Positions 1 to 5,131 of a DNA stretch of 6,447 nt are shown here, piece by piece. The position numbers were made by a program, and so were the translations under genes. Source of the stretch: Candidatus Parcubacteria bacterium (GTDB lineage Bacteria > Patescibacteriota > Minisyncoccia > Phycocordibacterales > Phycocordibacteraceae); assembly GCA_022616215.1 (NCBI GenBank), contig JAKEFE010000023.1:1-6447 (forward strand). Reading direction: 5' to 3'. Numbering within the stretch: position 1 is the first letter of the stretch; every line of letters starts with the position of its first letter. The notes beneath the pieces are model-generated. The model saw only the letters and a program-made list of their open reading frames with translations, ran no database searches and had not been told where the DNA came from.

Positions 1-186
1 AGCAACTTTCGTTCCGCCATTGACTCAAAGACAGTGCTTGCCTATTGCGGTCTTCCGGAGGAGAAAAAACCGCACAACGCGCTCACCGGAGCGCTCTGGC
101 ATGCAGAAGTCATTTCGCGTATGGCGTATAATAGAAAACTGATACCGGACTTTCGGCAGTACAACATACCATGGCAGACGAGATAA
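1..186 (+). CDS. 3'-5' exonuclease (DEDDh/DnaQ-like), C-terminal end, partial
   Basis: The first reading frame is open from the window edge to a TAA at 184-186 and gives 61 residues. The piece ..YCGLPEEKKPHNALTGALWH.. followed by AEVISRM resembles the last motif (ExoIII, H-x4-D) and final helix of DnaQ-fold exonucleases, where the usual form is like HRALDDAxxxAxxxxxL. Such enzymes remove nucleotides from 3' ends of DNA or RNA in repair, proofreading or RNA turnover. The N-terminal catalytic motifs lie outside the window, so the exact subfamily cannot be told. Unusually, the residue five after the His is Gly (HNALTG), where the family carries a metal-binding Asp. The gene overlaps the next one by 16 bp in another frame, suggesting co-transcription and coupled translation. 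Family assignment rests on a short stretch and is moderately sure. Confidence 0.62.
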   Translation, partial: SNFRSAIDSKTVLAYCGLPEEKKPHNALTGALWHAEVISRMAYNRKLIPDFRQYNIPWQTR

Positions 187-944
187 TTCCTCCCAAAATC
201 ATTCCCGCAGCTACCGATGAAGCCGCGCGCCATCGGCACATGGGTACGCGTCTTTTGCGTGCGGTTGAAGAAGGGAAGGAGAGCGTCCCGGCGATGCCGG
301 ATCCTCTGGTGTGTAAACCCCGTGAGCTTGAGCCATGGCGCGTGTTTAAAATCATGTCGGAGGTTGTAGAAGGTTTTGAGCTCATCCAAAAATACACGCT
401 TGCCGCGACCATTTTCGGCTCCACGCGGGCAACACTTGAACATGACCTGTATCAGCAGGCCGCGGACTTGGCGGGAAAACTTGCAAAGCGTGGTTTTGCC
501 ATTATTACCGGCGGCTCCGCGGGCATTATGGAAGCGGCCAATAAAGGAGCGTTTGAAGCAGGAGGAGCGTCTGTGGGGCTCAATATTCGCCTTGAAGAAC
601 GCCAGCCGATGAACCGGTATGTGACGGAGCAGATATTCTTTGACCACTTTTTTGTGCGCAAAGTCATGCTCACGTTCGCCTCACACGTGTATGTGTATTT
701 CCCCGGAGGGTTCGGCACACTGGACGAGTTTTATGAAATTCTGACGCTCGTACAGACCAAAAAAATCCAGCGCATCCCCATCGTGCTGTATGGCAGGGAA
801 TACTGGGCACCTATCCTCCGGCATTTTGAAGAAACGCTCTTACAGCACTATCATTCGGTGGACGAAGAAGATTTGAAGCTCTATCACGTCGTTGACACCG
901 TAGACGAGGCCTACGACTACATCGTCAAAAACACGAAGTGTTAA
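171..944 (+). CDS. LOG family (TIGR00730) Rossmann-fold protein
   Basis: This 257-residue protein carries the hallmark motifs of the LOG family, formerly mislabelled lysine decarboxylase: IFGSTR at 81-86 (first Rossmann strand), TGGSAGIMEAANKGA at 113-127 and PGGFGTLDE at 178-186, the phosphate-binding and catalytic signature PGGxGTxxE. Characterised members are nucleoside 5'-monophosphate phosphoribohydrolases (cytokinin-activating type), splitting a base from ribose 5-phosphate in the cytosol. The natural substrate here is unknown. Roughly 75 residues precede the fold and are longer than in plant LOGs; the segment is rich in charged residues and of unknown role. ATG 171 is chosen because it gives the longest product and overlaps the upstream exonuclease gene by only 16 bp. 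ATG 240 is an alternative, and neither has a Shine-Dalgarno sequence. A TATAAT at 127-132 could act as a -10 box but has no clear -35. The 3' end overlaps the convergent gene by 4 bp. Confidence 0.9.
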   Translation: MADEIIPPKIIPAATDEAARHRHMGTRLLRAVEEGKESVPAMPDPLVCKPRELEPWRVFKIMSEVVEGFELIQKYTLAATIFGSTRATLEHDLYQQAADLAGKLAKRGFAIITGGSAGIMEAANKGAFEAGGASVGLNIRLEERQPMNRYVTEQIFFDHFFVRKVMLTFASHVYVYFPGGFGTLDEFYEILTLVQTKKIQRIPIVLYGREYWAPILRHFEETLLQHYHSVDEEDLKLYHVVDTVDEAYDYIVKNTKC

Positions 945-1300
945 GGCGCTTTAGAAACGAGGCCGTGTTGCATCAGAGTAAGAATCATTGTGTCACGGCG
1001 TTTCGTGAGACGCTCCTTTTGAGCCATATCTTTCATAGACTTCAACTTCTCACTTATCATTGAGAGTCCCGCAATAACATTTTTGTACGAAACTTCGTTT
1101 CCCGTCAGCACTTCTTCCTTCTCTCTTTCTAATGCAGGTTCCTGCGAAGTCATCGCTTCAAGTTTTTGGAGTCGCCCATGCCCCTGTACCAGCAGGGCGA
1201 GGTTCCGTTCAGTCGTGGAAAAAATATATTCAACTTCTGATAACTCCTGATTTTTCCCACGCTCAAATTTCGGGCCCTCATGTTTAGATCGTTGCGCCAT
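941..1300 (-). CDS. Hypothetical charged helical protein (119 aa)
   Basis: I do not recognise this 119-residue protein. It is hydrophilic and strongly charged, has no signal peptide or membrane span, and lacks Cys. Residues about 17-62 and 70-112 look like long amphipathic helices (for example ALEREKEEVL and SEKLKSMKDMAQKERLTKRR), so a small helical hairpin or coiled coil is likely. The basic stretch KERLTKRRD at 96-103 could bind nucleic acid, but nothing proves it. The start at 1300 (MAQRSKHEGP) is preferred over an in-frame ATG at 1360 because a TATACT box lies at 1307-1312, six bases upstream, so the longer start would be upstream of the likely transcription start. The stop codon overlaps the stop of the convergent LOG gene. 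Protein-like composition and the placed promoter support a real gene; function is unknown. Confidence 0.6.
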   Translation of the reverse strand: MAQRSKHEGPKFERGKNQELSEVEYIFSTTERNLALLVQGHGRLQKLEAMTSQEPALEREKEEVLTGNEVSYKNVIAGLSMISEKLKSMKDMAQKERLTKRRDTMILTLMQHGLVSKAP

Positions 1301-1306
1301 GGGGTA

Positions 1307-1312
1307 AGTATA
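1307..1312 (-). promoter_or_regulatory. -10 box (TATACT) for the 119-aa gene, probably leaderless
   Basis: On the minus strand the sequence reads TATACT-TACCCC-ATG. A -10 box normally ends 6-7 bases before the transcription start, so the mRNA would begin at or next to the start codon. A TTGACT at 1324-1329 is only 11 bp away, too close for a normal -35 element. No better -35 is seen at 17 bp. Confidence 0.5.
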
Positions 1313-1315
1313 CAG

Positions 1316-1388
1316 GGCGGGGAAGTCAACTCTCTTTCTTCCGATTTTATCCCCCGCCACCCCACTGCTCCAGACCCAAAAACGGGGG
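1316..1388 (-). other. Mutually exclusive inverted repeats upstream of the 119-aa gene
   Basis: The minus strand carries, in order, CCCCCG (1388-1383), GGCGGGGG (1358-1351) and CCCCGCC (1322-1316). The middle segment can pair with either neighbour, giving two exclusive stems (6 bp with a 26-nt loop, or 7 bp with a 29-nt loop). If a transcript runs through this region from an upstream promoter, this could work as an alternative-fold leader just before the start codon. If the gene is leaderless, the repeats act only as DNA, for example as a protein-binding site. Loops are long and the stems could be chance in G/C-rich DNA. Confidence 0.25.
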
Positions 1389-1523
1389 GAAGTGCAAAAT
1401 TAATAACTTTTCCCATATTTCACTCAACAAAAGTGGCCGACAAGAAAAAAGCGGATATAACCAACCGAACAGGGGAGCAGTAAATCCTTTAATGGTCGGG
1501 TCTATAAGCCCAGACTTAAACAC

Positions 1524-1559
1524 ATACGCTTCGCACATTATATCTTTTGCGAAGTGTAT
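1524..1559. repeat. 12-bp hairpin with 12-nt loop
   Basis: ATACGCTTCGCA (1524-1535) and TGCGAAGTGTAT (1548-1559) are complementary over 12 positions with one mismatch (G-U in one RNA sense). There is no run of T after it on either strand, so it is not a typical intrinsic terminator. On the minus strand the loop holds a perfect TATAAT (1537-1542). A further GCGAAGCGGTAT lies at 1564-1575, repeating part of the right arm (GCGAAGTGTAT) as an imperfect direct copy. It sits in the 3' flank of the small membrane protein gene. Confidence 0.5.
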
Positions 1560-1587
1560 CTAGGGCGAAGCGGTATTGCCGTGGTAA

Positions 1588-1603
1588 ATTTGTTTATACA
1601 AAT
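1588..1603 (-). terminator. Possible weak terminator hairpin after the 67-aa gene
   Basis: ATTTGT (1588-1593) and ACAAAT (1598-1603) form a perfect 6-bp inverted repeat with a 4-nt loop. It starts at the base immediately after the TAG stop of the small membrane protein gene. The stem is entirely A/T rich except one pair, and only a short T run follows, so termination would be weak at best. Confidence 0.25.
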
Positions 1604-1807
1604 CTAACTTGTACCTCCGCCGAATATTGAAAAGAAATCAGAAAACCAGGCGGCGATATAGTCCCAGCCGATTTCCAAGGTACTTACAAGAAATGACCAA
1701 TTGTCCTGCGTTGTAGGGGTCTCAACGAGCGCGCGAAGTGAAATGCCAAAAAATGAAAGAGCCAGAAGGCCGATAACAATCCAAATTGCAGTTTTAATAA
1801 GATCCAT
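1604..1807 (-). CDS. Small single-span membrane protein (67 aa)
   Basis: The protein starts MDLIKTAIWIVIGLLALSFF and has one clear membrane helix at about residues 5-27, followed by a roughly 40-residue tail rich in Trp, Phe and Asp (DNWSFL, WDYIAAWFSDFF) ending in Gly-Gly-Gly-Thr-Ser. The tail looks amphipathic and may lie on the membrane. An upstream in-frame ATG at 1840 would add 11 residues, but a TATACT at 1814-1819 lies between the two and ends six bases before ATG 1807, which favours the shorter form. I recognise no named family; tiny membrane proteins of this style are common in Patescibacteria (from memory, not checked). No neighbour suggests a role: the divergent gene encodes a DNA glycosylase, and the next gene on the same strand is 300 bp away. 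Confidence 0.68.
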   Translation of the reverse strand: MDLIKTAIWIVIGLLALSFFGISLRALVETPTTQDNWSFLVSTLEIGWDYIAAWFSDFFSIFGGGTS

Positions 1808-1813
1808 AAAAGC

Positions 1814-1819
1814 AGTATA
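1814..1819 (-). promoter_or_regulatory. -10 box (TATACT) for the 67-aa membrane protein gene
   Basis: The minus strand reads TATACT-GCTTTT-ATG, the same 6-base gap as at the 119-aa gene, so the mRNA is probably leaderless. No good -35 hexamer is found at 16-18 bp. Confidence 0.5.
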
Positions 1820-1847
1820 ACGCAGAGAAACAGGGCGCACAGGCGAC

Positions 1848-1876
1848 TTGGGTATATCTAGGAGCGGCCGTACAAT
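1848..1876 (+). promoter_or_regulatory. Promoter of the DNA glycosylase gene, probably leaderless
   Basis: TTGGGT at 1848-1853 and TACAAT at 1871-1876 are separated by an ideal 17 bp and fit a sigma-70-type -35/-10 pair. The -10 box ends six bases before ATG 1883 (CTACTC between), so transcription should begin at or beside the start codon. It shares the 75-bp divergent spacer (1808-1882) with the promoter of the membrane protein gene. Confidence 0.6.
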
Positions 1877-1882
1877 CTACTC

Positions 1883-2503
1883 ATGAACGAACTTGACAAG
1901 GCACTCCAGCACTTTAAAAAGGTAGATCCTATTCTTCATAAAACGGCACTAAAACACAAGATGAAGATATCTCGGCCTGCCGAGATACGCGGTCAAACAA
2001 GGCTATTTTCGGCACTTGCCGAGTCGGTGGTGAGCCAGCAGCTCTCTTTAAAGGCGGGCGCTACTATCTGGATGCGGCTCAAAAAAATATGTGGCGGAAA
2101 GGTTACCCCAGAGTCAGTTATGAAGACTTCGCTTCCCCGTTTACAGAAGGCAGGATTGTCTTCGGCAAAAGTGAGGACGCTAAAAGAGCTTGCAAAGGCA
2201 ACACGAGACGGACTTCACCTCCCTGCCCTCAAAAAACGTACACCTGAAGAAGCAACGGAAGAACTAACAAAAATCTGGGGTATTGGCCCGTGGACCTGCG
2301 AAATGTTTTTACTCTTTGCGCTTAATCATCCTGACATTTTCTCTGCGCGTGATCTTGGTCTCGTGCGTTCAATGGAGACACTCTACGGCCTTAAACGAAA
2401 TCTTCCGCTTTCAAAACTTGAAGCGATTGCCGCGTGCTGGTCTCCATACCGTTCACTCGCCTGTCGCATTTTGTGGAAGGCACGCGACTCAAAAGGATCG
2501 TAA
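1883..2503 (+). CDS. DNA-3-methyladenine glycosylase II (AlkA-like, HhH-GPD)
   Basis: The 206-residue protein has the full layout of the HhH-GPD glycosylases that cut alkylated purines from DNA by hydrolysing the N-glycosidic bond, the first step of base excision repair. It shows ESVVSQQLSLKAGATIW at 47-63 (the SQQLS helix typical of AlkA/Mag proteins), the helix-hairpin-helix DNA-binding motif LTKIWGIGPWTCEMFLL at 128-144, the catalytic Asp in SARDLGL (Asp157), and WSPYRSLACRILW at 186-198, the conserved C-terminal helix. It lacks the N-terminal beta domain of E. coli AlkA (282 aa) and is close in length to compact Mag1-type enzymes. There is no Cys cluster for an iron-sulphur site, which argues against EndoIII or MutY. 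It is transcribed alone from the promoter just upstream. Its TAA abuts the TAA of the convergent M23 gene with no base between. Confidence 0.9.
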   Translation: MNELDKALQHFKKVDPILHKTALKHKMKISRPAEIRGQTRLFSALAESVVSQQLSLKAGATIWMRLKKICGGKVTPESVMKTSLPRLQKAGLSSAKVRTLKELAKATRDGLHLPALKKRTPEEATEELTKIWGIGPWTCEMFLLFALNHPDIFSARDLGLVRSMETLYGLKRNLPLSKLEAIAACWSPYRSLACRILWKARDSKGS

Positions 2504-3769
2504 TTAGATATACGACATCGGATTGAGATACGCTTCCGGTGGAGCGATAGGAATGGTAACTGTGTACCCGCTCTTGCAGGTGTATTGCTTGAGCGAAATG
2601 GCGTCTGCCACATACACAGCAAAGTGCAGGTGAGGCCCGGTGGCGTAGCCGGTCATACCGGAATTTCCCACGATCTCCCCTGTCCGAACCGCATCGCCCT
2701 TTGAAACGGCGATGGAAGAAAGGTGCGCGTAGAGTGTCGCGAGTCCGTTTGCATGGCGCACCAGAACCCACTTCCCGTACTGGCAGTTGGCAACGGAACC
2801 ATGATTTACCTCAAGGACGGTGCCCGTGAGCGCAGAGCGAACCGGTGTGCCGACAGAGGCCCGAAAGTCTACGCCGTCATGCGTGCCAGACACATACAGC
2901 CGCTTTGAATCAACGGTTCTTCCGAACTCCTGCGTAACAAAAACGTCATCAAGCGGCCACAAAAGCACCCCGCTTCCTGATTGCGGAATGCTTGCCGGAT
3001 CAACCGCGTACCCAAGCTCCGTTGAGAGCCGGTACAATTCCGACTCAAACGCCGCCTGTTCCGCCTTCTTTTCTGCAATGAGGGCTTGATATTCCGCTTC
3101 TTTTGACTTTGTGACAGAGAGTAGGGTTTCTTTTTCCTGCCGATTCACGTCAAGCGCTTTTTTTTGGTTCTGCAAATCAACATTGGCGTACGACAGTTCA
3201 TTTTTTGTTACTGACACCTGTTCTTGTTGATCAGCGAGCACAACCTTCGCTTCCGAAAGAATGGTGGCGTGGGTTTGAAGCGCTTGATTAAGAGAGGCGA
3301 GGTTGTCTACCAATATCCACGCATCGGCCAGTGCTTCAGCGGCAAAAAGCTGTTCAATGAGCGACACATCATCCGCACTGTCTATGGCGCGAAGCGAAGA
3401 GGCAACCGCCGCCTTATCAAGAGCAATGGACGCTTCTTTTTCATCTATTTCAAACGAAAGTTGAGAAAGCTTGAGTGTTGCTCCCGCAATTTTTCCTTGG
3501 ATACTCTTTATTTGCGAAGCAGTTTTATTACGGGAGACATCAAGCGTCTGTATCGCACCCTGAAGTGTGTGTTTCTCTCCCGAGAGCACATTTAATTGTC
3601 GCTGATATTCCTTTATTTCCTCATCCAGTTCTCTGCGCTGGCGATTAATGTCCTCAATTTGCTCTTTGATGTCATCAACCGAATCTGCGCGAGTAGGGAG
3701 AGGCGGGATAAGCGAAACGCTCCCCAAAAGAACGGAAAGAAAAAGAATCGCAAAGATGGTTCGCCTCAT
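2504..3769 (-). CDS. Secreted coiled-coil M23 family peptidoglycan endopeptidase
   Basis: This 421-residue protein begins with a signal peptide (MRRT, a hydrophobic core at 5-22, probable cleavage after Ala28 in TRA-DS). Residues about 30-130 and 170-250 are long coiled coils rich in Glu, Lys, Gln and Leu (KEQIEDINRQRRELDEEIKE). A LytM/M23 domain fills about 268-390. Its zinc and catalytic residues are intact: His297 and Asp301 (HDGVD), His349 (LYAHL), His380 and His382 (GPHLHF). The layout matches EnvC-like proteins, but E. coli EnvC has a degenerate site and only activates amidases, whereas this one should cut peptide cross-links itself outside the membrane, probably during cell separation or wall remodelling. 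A roughly 40-residue tail (391-421) with one Cys, beside Cys329 inside the domain, could form a disulphide. The start is 3 bp after the gltX stop. A -10 box inside the end of gltX also allows separate transcription. Confidence 0.92.
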   Translation of the reverse strand: MRRTIFAILFLSVLLGSVSLIPPLPTRADSVDDIKEQIEDINRQRRELDEEIKEYQRQLNVLSGEKHTLQGAIQTLDVSRNKTASQIKSIQGKIAGATLKLSQLSFEIDEKEASIALDKAAVASSLRAIDSADDVSLIEQLFAAEALADAWILVDNLASLNQALQTHATILSEAKVVLADQQEQVSVTKNELSYANVDLQNQKKALDVNRQEKETLLSVTKSKEAEYQALIAEKKAEQAAFESELYRLSTELGYAVDPASIPQSGSGVLLWPLDDVFVTQEFGRTVDSKRLYVSGTHDGVDFRASVGTPVRSALTGTVLEVNHGSVANCQYGKWVLVRHANGLATLYAHLSSIAVSKGDAVRTGEIVGNSGMTGYATGPHLHFAVYVADAISLKQYTCKSGYTVTIPIAPPEAYLNPMSYI

Positions 3770-3772
3770 CCT

Positions 3773-5131
3773 TTACAGTATAGCAAGGGCGGTTTTTATG
3801 CGGGAGCTGCTCTCATTTTTGCCGACAATGGAGATAAGCGTAAATGGGTCTGGCGAGCGCTCCGCGCCGGAGAGCGCATAGCGGAGTGGCCAAAGCACAG
3901 CCCCTCTAAACGCGCCGAGAAGCGGCGCGTCGGGCGACCCGGCTTCGCCGGGTGTAGCCCCTACCCCGTCTGCGTAGGGCATCACGGTCTCCTTTACCTG
4001 TTCGGCCGAGACGTCGTTCGGGAGGCCTGCGAGGAGCTCCAGGATGCCTTCTAGGGCGTTTTTTGTGAATCCAGGAGCATCTTCTGGCTCCTTGGCGAGG
4101 AGCTTTCCTTTGTTAACTGTGGGGGTGGAAAAGAGGCAGGAAAGCTCGCCGGAGAGCATCTCCCGAGCCTCGCCAAACGTCTGCGCGCGCTCCTTAAGAA
4201 GCGGGATGGTTTTCAACAGTTTCTCTTTGTCCGGCGCATCAAGTTCGCCTCGTGTAATAAATTCTTCATCCGTTAGTTTTCGCATCCAGTGCTGATTGAC
4301 TGAAAAAAGTTTCGTCTCATCAAACATCGCTCCGGATGTGTGTACGCGGTCAAAGGAAAAAACAGCAACAAGCTCATCTCGGGTTAGATATTCTTTGTCG
4401 TCTTTTGGATGAAAACCAAGGAACGCCAGATAGTTCAGCATGGCTTCCGGTAGAATACCCATCGCGCGATAGTCGGTTAACGGTTTTGCTCCTTTTCGTT
4501 TTGAAAGTTTGGTGCGATCGCTGGCAAGCACCATCGGAAGGTGCGCATACTTCGGTATTGAAAAACCAAGCGCCTCTAGGATGAGTATTTGGCGCGGCGT
4601 GTTTGAAATGTGATCTTCACCACGAATGACGTGCGTAATGTCCATGTCAGCATCGTCCACCACTACCGCAAAATGAAAGAGAGGATCATCAATGGCGCGT
4701 CCGATGGCAAAGTCGTTGAGGTCGCTTGTATCCATCGTGATGTCGCCACGAATTTCATCATGGAAGGTAACGGCCTTGCCCGGGTTTTTTAACCGGATAA
4801 GCTCAACCGTTTTTCCGGGCTCGTTCTTGCTTTCTTCTCTTGAAACATATGCCTTCCCTTCCCTGACAAGTTTTTCAAGAAGTCCTGTATGCCGTGTGAT
4901 ACGTTCGCTTTGCCGTACAAACTCATCGTGAGGAAGTTCAAGCCACGCCAAAGATTCCATGATATTTTCTTCGTACTCTTTCTTGGAACGTTCGCGGTCG
5001 GTATCTTCAATGCGGAGCGCAAACGTTCCTTTGTTCGCTTTCGCATAAAGATACGCAAAGACGGCGGTACGATAATTCCCGCTGTGAAGGAATCCCGTGG
5101 GGCTTGGCGCGAATCTCGTTTTGATGCTCAT
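3773..5131 (-). CDS. gltX: Glutamyl-tRNA synthetase, with an in-frame palindromic insertion
   Basis: GluRS charges tRNA(Glu), and in many bacteria also tRNA(Gln), with glutamate in the cytosol. The 452-residue protein has the class I signatures: PSPTGFLHSGN at 9-19 (HIGH motif as HSGN), IEDTDRERS at 41-49, VIRGEDHISNTPRQ at 168-181 and KLSKRKGA at 208-215 (KMSKS motif). The usual zinc-binding Cys cluster after residue 95 is absent (AYVSREESK). The C-terminal half is the helical anticodon-binding domain, with VLWPLRYALSG at 412-422. Residues 393-411 are an odd 19-residue insert rich in Gly, Pro and Ala, produced by a double-hairpin DNA element flanked by direct repeats; without it the protein would read PYADGVGAVLWPLR, close to what I recall for relatives. 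ATG 5131 overlaps the murG stop by 4 bp (ATGA), indicating translational coupling, and there is no Shine-Dalgarno sequence. Confidence 0.95.
   Translation of the reverse strand: MSIKTRFAPSPTGFLHSGNYRTAVFAYLYAKANKGTFALRIEDTDRERSKKEYEENIMESLAWLELPHDEFVRQSERITRHTGLLEKLVREGKAYVSREESKNEPGKTVELIRLKNPGKAVTFHDEIRGDITMDTSDLNDFAIGRAIDDPLFHFAVVVDDADMDITHVIRGEDHISNTPRQILILEALGFSIPKYAHLPMVLASDRTKLSKRKGAKPLTDYRAMGILPEAMLNYLAFLGFHPKDDKEYLTRDELVAVFSFDRVHTSGAMFDETKLFSVNQHWMRKLTDEEFITRGELDAPDKEKLLKTIPLLKERAQTFGEAREMLSGELSCLFSTPTVNKGKLLAKEPEDAPGFTKNALEGILELLAGLPNDVSAEQVKETVMPYADGVGATPGEAGSPDAPLLGAFRGAVLWPLRYALSGAERSPDPFTLISIVGKNESSSRIKTALAIL
3777..3785 (-). promoter_or_regulatory. Extended -10 promoter for the M23 gene, inside the end of gltX
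   Basis: The minus strand reads TGCTATACT, an extended -10 (TGnTATAAT type), ending 7 bases before the M23 start codon (GTAAAGG-ATG). It codes for the last residues of GluRS (Leu-Ala-Ile-Leu). No clear -35 is seen, as is usual for extended -10 promoters. The mRNA would be leaderless or nearly so. Confidence 0.5.
3899..3962. repeat. 50-bp double-hairpin element with 7-bp direct repeats inside gltX
   Basis: AGCCCCT occurs at 3899-3905 and again at 3956-3962. The 50 bp between them (3906-3955) hold two perfect stem-loops: CGCGCCG/CGGCGCG at 3911-3917 and 3923-3929 (5-nt loop), and ACCCGGC/GCCGGGT at 3937-3943 and 3947-3953 (3-nt loop TTC). Outside it, CCCTAC (3959-3964) and GTAGGG (3974-3979) form a weaker inverted repeat overlapping one direct repeat. 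Element plus one repeat copy is 57 bp, exactly 19 codons, with no stop in the gltX frame. This is the structure expected of a small palindromic or MITE-like insertion with a target-site duplication. No other copy is seen in the window. Confidence 0.7.

Larger units (their letters stand above)
1301..1603. other. Intergenic region of about 300 bp without a recognised gene
   Basis: No convincing coding region, tRNA or known structured RNA is seen on either strand; short open frames here lack protein character. What it does hold: the promoter of the 119-aa gene; G/C-rich inverted repeats GGCGGGG (1316-1322) with CCCCGCC (1352-1358), and CCCCCG (1351-1356) with CGGGGG (1383-1388), which compete for the same middle strand; a long hairpin at 1524-1559 with a TATAAT in its loop on the minus strand; and a short AT-rich palindrome directly after the stop codon of the small membrane protein gene. 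Confidence 0.6.

Noticed and set aside
127..132. TATAAT as the promoter of the LOG gene
   Set aside because: No -35 hexamer or TGn extension accompanies it and it lies in the exonuclease coding region; kept only as a remark because the overlap suggests co-transcription.
42..647. 201-residue open frame on the minus strand
   Set aside because: It lies antisense to the exonuclease end and the well-supported LOG gene; the product has no recognisable motif and is rich in Arg, His and Cys as antisense frames often are.
1324..1329. TTGACT as a -35 element for the 119-aa gene
   Set aside because: Only 11 bp separate it from the TATACT box, well short of the 16-18 bp needed; with a 17-bp spacer the -10 would be TACCCC.
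1150..1416. 88-residue frame on the minus strand overlapping the 119-aa gene
   Set aside because: It overlaps the better supported frame, which has a well-placed -10 box and protein-like composition; this one runs through the promoter region and then out of frame into that gene.
1347..1538. 63-residue frame on the minus strand in the intergenic region
   Set aside because: Low-complexity product ending in Gly run, its ATG overlaps the TATAAT in the hairpin loop, and nothing resembles a protein family.
1301..1603. Possible tRNA or known structured RNA in the gap
   Set aside because: No T-arm GGTTCRANTCC-like sequence or cloverleaf arms could be found on either strand by eye.
3857..3877. GCGCTC/GAGCGC and CTCCG/CGGAG inverted repeats in gltX
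   Set aside because: They code for the ALSGAERSP segment that is conserved in GluRS proteins, so they are explained by coding needs and G/C-rich codons, not by an insertion.
3596..4054. 152-residue open frame on the plus strand
   Set aside because: It is antisense to the M23 signal region and gltX, and crosses the palindromic element; no family features.
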